From JBBPYR01 sp038199755 (GTDB lineage Bacteria > Chloroflexota > Ktedonobacteria > Ktedonobacterales > Ktedonobacteraceae): a stretch of 32,221 nucleotides of DNA. The position numbers were made by a program, and so were the translations under genes. The stretch lies in the NCBI GenBank assembly GCA_038199755.1, contig JBBPYR010000035.1, positions 1 to 32,221 on the forward strand. Reading direction: 5' to 3'. Numbering within the stretch: the stretch's first letter is position 1; each line of letters starts with the position of its first letter. This document shows positions 25,520-32,221 of the stretch, in pieces. Below the pieces are notes generated by a model that worked only from the letters and a program-made list of their open reading frames with translations, was not told the origin of the DNA and did not search any database.

Positions 25520-26668
25520 TTAAACGCCCATTGAACGCCCGATAATCTCTTTCATGATCTCGTTGGTGCCAGCATAGATGCTCTGTACGCGCGCATCGAG
25601 GTAAGCACGGGCAATGGGATATTCAAGCATGTAGCCGTAACCGCCATGCAGTTGTACACACTGATCCAACACGCGCTTCTGCAAGTCGGAGGTCCACCAC
25701 TTCGCCATTGATGCATCTTCCGCGGTGAGTGTGCCAGCATTCAATTCCTCGATACACCTATCGACGAACACGCGGGCAATTTCGATCTCGGTTTTCATCT
25801 CGGCTAGCTTGAAACGCGAGTTCTGAAAGCTACCGATGGGCTGACCAAAGGCGTGTCGCTCTTTACAATAGTCCAGTGTCCAATCTAAGGCTGCTTCACA
25901 GGCGGCAACGGCGTTGACACCAACACTCAAACGCTCTTGCGCGAGTTTGCGCATCAGGTAATAAAAGCCCTGGCCTTCCTCGCCCAGCAGGTTACTGACA
26001 GGCACACGCACATTGTCAAAGGAGAGTTCCGCAGTATCCTGCGATTTCAGACCCATCTTTTCGAGTTTGCGTCCACGCTCAAAGCCCGCCATGCCACGCT
26101 CCACTACGAGCAAGCTGATGCCCTTGTGCCGCAACTCTGGCTTGGTTTTCGCCACCACGATCACCACGTCGCTCAGTATGCCATTGGTGATAAACGTTTT
26201 CTGACCATTGAGCAAGTAGTAATCACCCTGGCGAATGGCCGTGGAGCGTACCGCCGCCAGGTCGCTGCCCGTATTTGGCTCGGTCATGGCAATGGCGGTA
26301 ATCAGTTCGCCGGAACACATTTTCGGGAGCCAGCGACGTTTTTGTTCCTCGCTGGTGTAGGTCAGAAAATACGGTAGCACGACATCGTTATGCAGGCCAA
26401 TACCCGCGACGGCACTCATCACGCCGACACGTGCGGCCTCTTCCACGATAATGGAGCTATAGGTGAAGTCATGGACGCCTGCGCCGCCATAGACTTCAGG
26501 CACCTCAAGGCCCAGAAAGCCCTGTTGTCCCGCCTTCAGCCACATCTCACGGGAAACGATGCCATCCTTTTCCCACTGCGCATTAAAGGGAACCACTTCC
26601 TTCTCAACAAAGTGTCGGAAGGAGTCACGAAACATGTCGTGTTCTTCAGTAAAAAGCGTTCTTTTCAT
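25520..26668 (-). CDS. Acyl-CoA dehydrogenase (long-chain/isovaleryl-like active site)
   Basis: 382-residue flavoprotein that introduces a double bond at C2-C3 of acyl-CoA and passes electrons to ETF. Three ACAD domains are present: an N-terminal helical part; the beta domain (AMTEPNTGSDLAAV, FITNG); and the C-terminal helical part (RHAFGQPIG, QLHGGYGYMLEYPIARAYLD, YAGTNEIMKEIIGR). The position that holds the catalytic Glu in medium-chain enzymes is Ala here (YAGT). E245 in KLAQERL sits where long-chain and isovaleryl-CoA dehydrogenases carry theirs, so activity is expected. An AGGGG-type ribosome site precedes the ATG. Substrate chain cannot be fixed from sequence. Confidence 0.92.
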   Translation of the reverse strand: MKRTLFTEEHDMFRDSFRHFVEKEVVPFNAQWEKDGIVSREMWLKAGQQGFLGLEVPEVYGGAGVHDFTYSSIIVEEAARVGVMSAVAGIGLHNDVVLPYFLTYTSEEQKRRWLPKMCSGELITAIAMTEPNTGSDLAAVRSTAIRQGDYYLLNGQKTFITNGILSDVVIVVAKTKPELRHKGISLLVVERGMAGFERGRKLEKMGLKSQDTAELSFDNVRVPVSNLLGEEGQGFYYLMRKLAQERLSVGVNAVAACEAALDWTLDYCKERHAFGQPIGSFQNSRFKLAEMKTEIEIARVFVDRCIEELNAGTLTAEDASMAKWWTSDLQKRVLDQCVQLHGGYGYMLEYPIARAYLDARVQSIYAGTNEIMKEIIGRSMGV

Positions 26669-26795
26669 GTACCCCTGATTTCCGCATGCTGTTTGAAAAC
26701 CCGATCTATGTAAATGGTACCGATGCTACTTGTCAATGTCAAGGACACAAAGACACAAACCCCTCCTATTGACACATCAACGAAAATAAAGTTAC

Positions 26796-27694
26796 ATGAT
26801 AGATAGCGAGAACCTTATGCAACTAGACCAGATCATCAATGTAGCTTCAGTACCACAACGCAGCCCCTTTCGCTACCCTGGAGGAAAAACGTGGCTTATA
26901 CCATATATCAGACAATGGCTTTCATCACAACTGGGAGAGCGGGCACCCATACAGCCTGAACTGCTCGTAGAACCTTTCGCCGGTGGTGGCATTGTCAGCT
27001 TGACAGCAACAGCAGAACATCTTGTTCAGCATGCAATCATGGTAGAGCTAGATAGAGCAGTTGCTTCTGTCTGGCAAACCATTATTCACAGCGCTGATTG
27101 GTCTTGGCTTACCGATCAAATTGTTTCCTTCGAACTTACCTACGAAAATGTGCTAGCATATCTTGCTATCCCCCTCACACGCTTACAAGCAAAGAAGAGG
27201 CCCTCAGAACAATCGTAAGAAATCGCGTTAATCGTGGTGGCATCCTCGCAGCTGGAGCAGGATTAATCAAACAGGGAGAGAATAATAAAGGGATTCGTTC
27301 GCGTTGGTATCCTAAGACGCTTGAAAATCGCATAGGCAATATAGTAATGATGCGCGATCATATTACGTTCATCTACGGAGATGGCTTGAAAATCTTGCAA
27401 GAGCATATGTATAATCCCCATGCAGTTTTTTTCTTGGATCCACCATATACGGCGGCGGGTAAAAAAGCAGGTAGCCGCCTTTATACCCACTCAGAGATCA
27501 ACCATGAAGCATTATTCGCTATTGCTAGCAACCTGAAGGGCGACTTCTTGATGACCTATAATGATGCTGACGAAATTCGCGCACTAGCAAGCTCCTATCA
27601 CTTTGACTGGCAACTTATTCCCATGAAAAACACCCACCACGCGAAGATGACAGAACTCCTTATAAGCCCCAACCTGGATTGGTTGCGAACATAG
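26796..27694 (+). pseudogene. Dam-type (D12 class) adenine-N6 DNA methyltransferase, frameshifted
   Basis: Two overlapping frames together make one protein of nearly 300 residues. The first (from ATG 26796, or ATG 26817) has FRYPGGKTWLIPYI and the SAM-binding LVEPFAGGGIVSL. The second carries TIVRNRVNRGGILAAGAG, RWYPKTLENRI and the catalytic FLDPPYTAAGKK. The switch, needing a -1 step, falls in 27150-27200; a run of five Cs (27170-27174) is the obvious site. No restriction enzyme gene is adjacent, so it would be a solitary methyltransferase. It may be a dead gene, a phase-variable one, a -1 frameshift-expressed one, or a sequencing error. The products as they stand separate the SAM and catalytic motifs. 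Confidence 0.8.
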
Positions 27695-27730
27695 CTCGCC
27701 CCCTCTCTGACAACCTTTAGCGACAAAAAA

Positions 27731-27739
27731 TGATACAAT
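27731..27739 (+). promoter_or_regulatory. Extended -10 promoter of the P5C dehydrogenase gene
   Basis: TGATACAAT fits TGn-TANAAT, about 100 bases before the ATG at 27840. CTGACA at 27707-27712 is 21 bases away, too far for a standard -35. The leader also holds GGAAC-AGC-GTTCC (27788-27800), a short palindrome of unknown meaning. Confidence 0.4.
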
Positions 27740-27839
27740 GAAATGCAGTTAAACGAGATTACGGGACAGTGCTATGTCCAGAGAGAAGGAACAGCGTTCC
27801 ATGCATACACGATGGGGTGTTTACACAAGGAGAAACTAT

Positions 27840-29420
27840 ATGACCCAAATATTTGAGAGTGCTAAAGCGTATACACAAACGCCATTTATAAATGAGCAAC
27901 TCACCGATTTTAGTAAAGCGGAGAACCGTAAGGCACAAGAAGACACCCTGGCACAGGTCAGGGGCGAACTGGGGCAGAGCTATCCCCTGATCATCGGCGG
28001 CAAGAAAATCGTCGGTGAAGCTACCTTCGCCTCAATCAACCCTTCACAGCCCGATCAGGTCGTTGGCACCTTCGCACGTGCCACCGTCGAGCAGACCAAC
28101 GCAGCAGTGCAGGCGGCAGCAACGGCCTTTGAGACGTGGAAATACGTTCCTGCCGAAGAGCGTGCAGCCTATCTTTTCAGGGCCGCTGAATTACTGCGGC
28201 AGCGGCGTTTTATCATGAACGCCTGGATGATCTATGAGGTGGGCAAAAGCTGGGCCGAGGCCGATGGCGACACCGCCGAGGCGATTGACTTCATGGAGTT
28301 TTACGCCCGCGAGATGCTGCGTCTCACCGAGGAACAGCCAGTTACACGTATGGCAGGTGAGGACAACAAGCTTGTCTATATTCCACTGGGCGTATGCGCC
28401 GTCATTCCGCCCTGGAACTTCCCCTGCGCCATCATGGTAGGTATGACCAGTGCAGCCTTCGTCTCCGGCAATACGGTCGTACTGAAACCTGCCAGTACCG
28501 CACCCGCCATCGCCGCACAATTCATGCGTATCCTGGAAGAAGTCGGATTACCAGCAGGGGTCGTCAACTTCTTGACTGGCTCCGGCTCCGTCATCGGTGA
28601 TGCCCTCACGCAGAACCCAATCACACGTTTCATTGCCTTCACAGGCTCACGCGAAGTTGGCTTGCGCATTCACGAACTCGCCGCCAAGCATCAGGAAGGG
28701 CAACGCTGGATTAAGCGCACCATCCTAGAGATGGGCGGCAAAGACGCAGTCGTGGTTGATGAAACCGCCGACCTTGACGCCGCTGCAACTGGCATTGTTG
28801 TCTCTGCCTTCGGATTCCAGGGACAGAAGTGTTCCGCCGGTTCACGCGCAATTGTCGTTGAGCAGGTCTACGATCAGGTATTGCAGAAGGTGCTCGATAA
28901 GGCCAAACAATTGACGATGGGCGACGTGACGTTGCCAACAACCTACATGGGTCCGGTCGTGGACGAGAACGCGCTGAAGAAGATTCTCGATTATATTGAG
29001 ATCGGCAAGGGCGAGGGTCGGCTAGTACTTGGTGGCAGCCATCAAGGTCCGGGCTACTTTATCGAGCCAACTATCATCGCTGATGTCAAGCCAAGTGCGC
29101 GTGTGGCACAGGAAGAAATCTTCGGACCTGTGCTTACCTTCATCAAGGCGAAAGACTTCGATGATGCCCTAAACATCGCGAATGGCACCGAATACGGCCT
29201 GACAGGTTCACTCTTCTCGCGTGACGAGCAACGCATTGAACGCGCCCAGGCAGAGTTTCATGTCGGCAACCTGTACTTTAACCGCAAGAGCACAGGTGCG
29301 TTTGTCGGCGTTCATCCGTTCGGCGGTTTCAACATGTCTGGCACCGACTCTAAAGCGGGTGGCCGTGACTACCTGCTCCTCTTCACCCAGGCAAAAGCGA
29401 TTTCGCGCAGACAGTCATAA
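27840..29420 (+). CDS. pruA: L-glutamate gamma-semialdehyde (1-pyrroline-5-carboxylate) dehydrogenase
   Basis: 526 residues from the ATG at 27840, preceded by AAGGAG with 7-base spacing; the longer frame from 27774 lacks such a site. NAD-dependent aldehyde dehydrogenase of the RocA/PruA type, the last step of proline and arginine breakdown to glutamate. Visible are VIPPWNFPCAI (cofactor site), FTGSREVG, E297 in LEMGGKDAVVV and the catalytic C331 in GFQGQKCSAGSR. The N-terminal NEQLTDFS ... YPLIIGGKKI pattern and the C-terminal GGRDYLLLF are typical of the monofunctional P5C dehydrogenases. No proline dehydrogenase is adjacent. Confidence 0.93.
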   Translation: MTQIFESAKAYTQTPFINEQLTDFSKAENRKAQEDTLAQVRGELGQSYPLIIGGKKIVGEATFASINPSQPDQVVGTFARATVEQTNAAVQAAATAFETWKYVPAEERAAYLFRAAELLRQRRFIMNAWMIYEVGKSWAEADGDTAEAIDFMEFYAREMLRLTEEQPVTRMAGEDNKLVYIPLGVCAVIPPWNFPCAIMVGMTSAAFVSGNTVVLKPASTAPAIAAQFMRILEEVGLPAGVVNFLTGSGSVIGDALTQNPITRFIAFTGSREVGLRIHELAAKHQEGQRWIKRTILEMGGKDAVVVDETADLDAAATGIVVSAFGFQGQKCSAGSRAIVVEQVYDQVLQKVLDKAKQLTMGDVTLPTTYMGPVVDENALKKILDYIEIGKGEGRLVLGGSHQGPGYFIEPTIIADVKPSARVAQEEIFGPVLTFIKAKDFDDALNIANGTEYGLTGSLFSRDEQRIERAQAEFHVGNLYFNRKSTGAFVGVHPFGGFNMSGTDSKAGGRDYLLLFTQAKAISRRQS

Positions 29421-29431
29421 AGAAGAGAAGG

Positions 29432-29488
29432 AACAGCAAGAGGGGCATGGTGCAAACGCAGCATTTGCACCATGCCCCTCTTGCTGTT
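29432..29488. terminator. Bidirectional terminator-like palindrome, 25-bp perfect stem
   Basis: Arms 29432-29456 and 29464-29488 are exact reverse complements around a 7-base loop, between the convergent P5C dehydrogenase and pullulanase genes. The outer arm (GAACAGCAAGAGGGGC, with its first G just outside the paired stem) nearly repeats that of the 5019-5094 palindrome, while the inner stem differs. Confidence 0.8.
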
Positions 29489-29499
29489 GCGAGGGACGA

Positions 29500-29520
29500 G
29501 CTGAAGCTGGTCCCTACAGC
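29500..29520. repeat. Short dispersed repeat, second copy
   Basis: Contains GAAGCTGGTCCCTACAGC, one base different from the segment at 19240-19260. It abuts the terminator palindrome and ends 7 bases before the pullulanase stop codon. Confidence 0.6.
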
Positions 29521-29526
29521 ATCCTA

Positions 29527-32049
29527 TTAGACGTTATGTAAGATCATGCACGTGAGTGGTGGCACGCTCACTGTTGTGGTGGCTCTTGCCAACTCTTGCT
29601 CGCCTGCTTGTCCCTGGGTGGCAACAATGGCCCATGCGCCAGCGGGAAGATTGACGCTCAACTCCAGCATATTCGGATTGTAGATGACGATGATGTGCTG
29701 CCAAGCATCGCCGTTAGCATGGTCGAGTAGTGCGAAGGCAACGCTGTTCTCTGGGCTATCCAGGAAGACAAGGTGTTGACGGATGGCCTCGGCACTGGGC
29801 AGACGGAAGGCAGGATGGTTGCGCCGCAAGTGAATCAGGCCCGCGTAGTAGTCAACGACAGCGCGATACTGCGCTTTCCGTTGCCAATCGAACTGATTCA
29901 CCGCGTCACCCGCGTTATAGCTGTTCTCGTTGCCACCCTTTGTACGTAAGAACTCCTCGCCACCTTGTAGGAAGGCCACACCTTGTGAGGTCAGCACAAT
30001 TGCTTGTGCCAGTTCATCCATCTTGATACGGTCGGCTTCGCTCACCTCTGGACTGTTCAGCGTAATCTTATCCCATAAGGCATAGTTGTCATGACTGGTG
30101 ACATAGTTGATTGTTTCGCCCGGTGTGCTGGCGAAGTCATCAATGCTGCCAGCGATGGCTCGCTTGATGGCATCAACCTGACCCGGCTCACCAGTAGCAA
30201 AGCCGCGGGTACGTGCGTCAAACACAGGGCCATTGATCGCATTGCGGATGTTGTCGTTAAAGACACCGACCCCTAAGCCTTTTTGCCGTGCTTTCACCAG
30301 CAGTTGACTCGCCAACAGGCCCGACCCAGCACCCGTCCAGGGCTCACCGTACAGCAATACAGAAGGATTGATGGCACGCAGGTCCTCGACGATAAGCTGC
30401 ATGAGGTTCACGCCCAGGGGAGCCATCAGGTCAAAACGGAAGCCATCAATATGATACGCTTGCGTCCAGTATTTCACTGAGTCGCGCACAAACTTCTGCA
30501 CCATTGGCCGCTCGGTCGCCAGTTCGTTGCCCACGCCAGAGCCGTTGGTGTAGTAGCCATGCTCATTCGTACGATAGTAGTACTGTGGCACGAGCTTATC
30601 AAAGTCGGAGTTTCCACTCTCATAGGTGTGATTGTAGACCACGTCCATAATCACGCCGATGCCTGCCTTGTGTAGGCTCTGCACCATCAACTTGAACTCG
30701 CTGATCCGTTCACTACCATGTGGCGTGGTGGCATAGGCACCCTCCGGTACATTGTAGTTGCGCGGATCATAGCCCCAGTTATATTGATCGCTGGCGGTCT
30801 CATCGACGGTTGCAAATTCCTCGATGGGGAGGATTTGGGCGTGAGTGATGCCCAGTTCTCGCAGATGGGCGATGCCAGTTTTCACCTTCTTCGGTCCGAC
30901 AGTGTGCTGCTCGGTAAAGGCCAGGTAGCGACCCTTGTTGCGCATGCCTGACTGCGCATTGATAGAAAAGTCGCGCACATGCACCTCATAGATGATGGCA
31001 TCTAGGGGATTATTGAGCATCTTATAGCGATCTTTTTGCCAACCAGAAGGATTGGTATCATCGAGTTTGACAATCATGCCACGTTTAGCGTTGACGGCAA
31101 TGGCTCTTACGTAGGGGTCAACCACGGTGTGCGTCTCACCCTGGATCGTTACATCGTACAGGTAGTACCAGTTTTTCAGGTTTTTCGCTACCCGGGCATA
31201 CCACGTGCCATTTTCAGCTTGACGCATTGTTACCTTGCTCGTCAATGGACCCGTCTCAGCGTTATAGAGCAACAGGTCAACATTCGAGGCGGTTGGTGCC
31301 CACACGCGAAACGCGGTTGCAACCCAGGTGTAGGTATTGCCAAGATCATCGCCATCGTAGGTATAGCGTGCATCATCAAGCACATGACGCGGCACAATAC
31401 GATGCGGTTCGCTCTGCCCGATTTTCACAGTAATGGTGTCCGTTACGGCTGGTGCGTCGCTGAGCGTAATTGCCAGCAGGTCAGTGCTGATGCCATCGGA
31501 AGAGGTGGGAAGGGCGACATCAGGATTGTTAATGGAGTCGTAAATCATGGTCTTCTTCGCACCCAAATCATAGGGCACAAATGAGAAGACCACTTCGGTA
31601 TTATCCGCGGGCACCTGCAATACAATATTCTGCTCAGGCTGTGCGCCATCAAAAACGCCGTTGAAGGCGATTTTGTAGTGATAGGTACCTGCTGGCAATG
31701 TGCCACGAAACTGGTACAGGTCGCTGTGTATCTTCTGCAGGCGCGTAGCCTGATCGTCGGTATACCAATTTCCTTGTGCGCCCAATGACGTTTGTAAATC
31801 GCCGACGAGCACCGCATAGGTGCTGTGTCCCCCATCGATGGCCGCAACAGCATAACGAGCACCAGAGGTCTGGCTTACCACTGCGATTGTGTCGGACTGT
31901 ATAGGTAAAGCTATTGCCTCGGTAAGGGAGACAAGAACAGTGTTTTCATCGTCTAGAAAAGCATGCACTACTTGCAATTGCGGTAGAGCCGGGGCTGCAC
32001 TCGCTATCGCATCCATAGTTAACTGATTATCCAAGCTGAATTTCCTCAT
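29527..32049 (-). CDS. pulA: Type I pullulanase (GH13 debranching enzyme)
   Basis: 840 residues from the ATG at 32049, which has AAGG just upstream (tight spacing); an ATG at 32016 is an alternative. It cleaves alpha-1,6 links in pullulan, amylopectin or glycogen. Order: N-terminal carbohydrate-binding/PUD-like region (about 20-165), a beta domain, CBM48 (about 230-330, FRVWAPTASNVDLLLYN), and the GH13 barrel. Signatures are YNWGYDP (423-429, the type I pullulanase mark), VIMDVVYNHTY, nucleophile D540 in DGFRFDL, acid/base E569 in LLYGEPW and VTSHDNYALWD. A C-terminal beta domain closes the chain. No signal peptide is visible, so intracellular glycogen or maltodextrin turnover is more likely than secreted use. 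Confidence 0.94.
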   Translation of the reverse strand: MRKFSLDNQLTMDAIASAAPALPQLQVVHAFLDDENTVLVSLTEAIALPIQSDTIAVVSQTSGARYAVAAIDGGHSTYAVLVGDLQTSLGAQGNWYTDDQATRLQKIHSDLYQFRGTLPAGTYHYKIAFNGVFDGAQPEQNIVLQVPADNTEVVFSFVPYDLGAKKTMIYDSINNPDVALPTSSDGISTDLLAITLSDAPAVTDTITVKIGQSEPHRIVPRHVLDDARYTYDGDDLGNTYTWVATAFRVWAPTASNVDLLLYNAETGPLTSKVTMRQAENGTWYARVAKNLKNWYYLYDVTIQGETHTVVDPYVRAIAVNAKRGMIVKLDDTNPSGWQKDRYKMLNNPLDAIIYEVHVRDFSINAQSGMRNKGRYLAFTEQHTVGPKKVKTGIAHLRELGITHAQILPIEEFATVDETASDQYNWGYDPRNYNVPEGAYATTPHGSERISEFKLMVQSLHKAGIGVIMDVVYNHTYESGNSDFDKLVPQYYYRTNEHGYYTNGSGVGNELATERPMVQKFVRDSVKYWTQAYHIDGFRFDLMAPLGVNLMQLIVEDLRAINPSVLLYGEPWTGAGSGLLASQLLVKARQKGLGVGVFNDNIRNAINGPVFDARTRGFATGEPGQVDAIKRAIAGSIDDFASTPGETINYVTSHDNYALWDKITLNSPEVSEADRIKMDELAQAIVLTSQGVAFLQGGEEFLRTKGGNENSYNAGDAVNQFDWQRKAQYRAVVDYYAGLIHLRRNHPAFRLPSAEAIRQHLVFLDSPENSVAFALLDHANGDAWQHIIVIYNPNMLELSVNLPAGAWAIVATQGQAGEQELARATTTVSVPPLTCMILHNV

Positions 32050-32180
32050 TTTCCTTACATATATACATACATACATAAGGAGCTATTTGTTGTTCCAAAA
32101 CACGCACTACACTTACTCCACATGTTAAAACGTATCTCAACATCAAAAAGAGACAATTTGGTACAAAAACAGGCTTTTTT

Positions 32181-32196
32181 CCTATTTTTTATAGGA
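32181..32196. other. A+T-rich leader upstream of pulA with small hairpin
   Basis: CCTAT / ATAGG around TTTTT forms a small hairpin next to T-runs. The wider 32050-32221 stretch has a short CATA tandem run (about 32066-32077) and no gene I can support. It may be the end of a neighbouring transcript or the promoter region of pulA. Confidence 0.25.
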
Positions 32197-32221
32197 GAGA
32201 AGGTTTGCTGAGCGGTGCAAA

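Noticed and set aside
25520..26668. Acyl-CoA dehydrogenase inactive because the YEGT Glu is Ala
   Set aside because: E245 in LAQERL occupies the alternative catalytic position used by long-chain and isovaleryl-CoA dehydrogenases.
27774..27839. Longer N-terminus for P5C dehydrogenase
   Set aside because: The ATG at 27840 has AAGGAG at ideal spacing and begins with the family's typical N-terminus; the extension has neither.
32060..32080. CATA/TATG tandem run as a phase-variation tract of pulA
   Set aside because: It is only about three units and lies upstream of the chosen start; no evidence that length changes would matter.

Overview
The window (about 50% G+C, 32 kb) looks like a bacterial chromosome segment. 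The best guess is a filamentous Chloroflexota of the Ktedonobacteria type. That guess rests on the gene mix: a Tat-exported DUF1800/DUF1501 pair, a sedolisin with 'FAEGYT' repeats, an FHA-PrsW protease, a YflT-domain stress protein, an NHL/thioredoxin protein, and many dispersed GTAGGG-type palindromic repeats. It is inferred from protein style and no marker gene proves it. I found no rRNA, tRNA, CRISPR array or transposase.

Layout. 1-3.0 kb: Tat-exported DUF1800 and DUF1501 proteins (minus strand). 3.3-5.0 kb: a membrane-anchored glycoside hydrolase, facing a large secreted S53 peptidase (5.1-8.3 kb) across a 35-bp palindrome. 8.4-13.5 kb: a minus-strand cluster E1-alpha / E1-beta / E2 of a 2-oxoacid dehydrogenase, then lipA and a CheY-like receiver protein. 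Here the enzyme complex and the maker of its lipoyl cofactor are encoded together. 13.7-15.1 kb: a compact, A+T-richer cassette of three small genes of unknown function, divergent from the dehydrogenase operon; the two face each other through extended -10 promoters. 15.1-18.9 kb: FHA-PrsW membrane protease with a small partner gene, and a phospholipase-D-like protein. 18.9-19.35 kb: non-coding, repeat-bearing. 19.35-21.6 kb: CCA-adding-type nucleotidyltransferase, then broken transporter remnants. 21.7-25.5 kb: stress protein, divergent from an NHL/thioredoxin protein and an S41 peptidase. 25.5-32.1 kb: acyl-CoA dehydrogenase, a frameshifted Dam-type methyltransferase, 1-pyrroline-5-carboxylate dehydrogenase, and a type I pullulanase.

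The most interesting observation is the NHL/thioredoxin gene (22937-24427). An in-frame TGA sits exactly where this family has the first cysteine of its CxxC redox site (C-C-I-N-C becomes C-TGA-I-N-C). The frame is open for 449 codons afterwards. Immediately downstream lies a bulged hairpin with a GCA/UGC upper stem, resembling a bacterial SECIS element. I read it as a candidate selenoprotein, with a point nonsense mutation or sequencing error as the main alternative.

Second in interest are the three-gene cassette of unknown function and a family of palindromic repeats found between genes. Two very long terminator-like palindromes share the same outer arm sequence.
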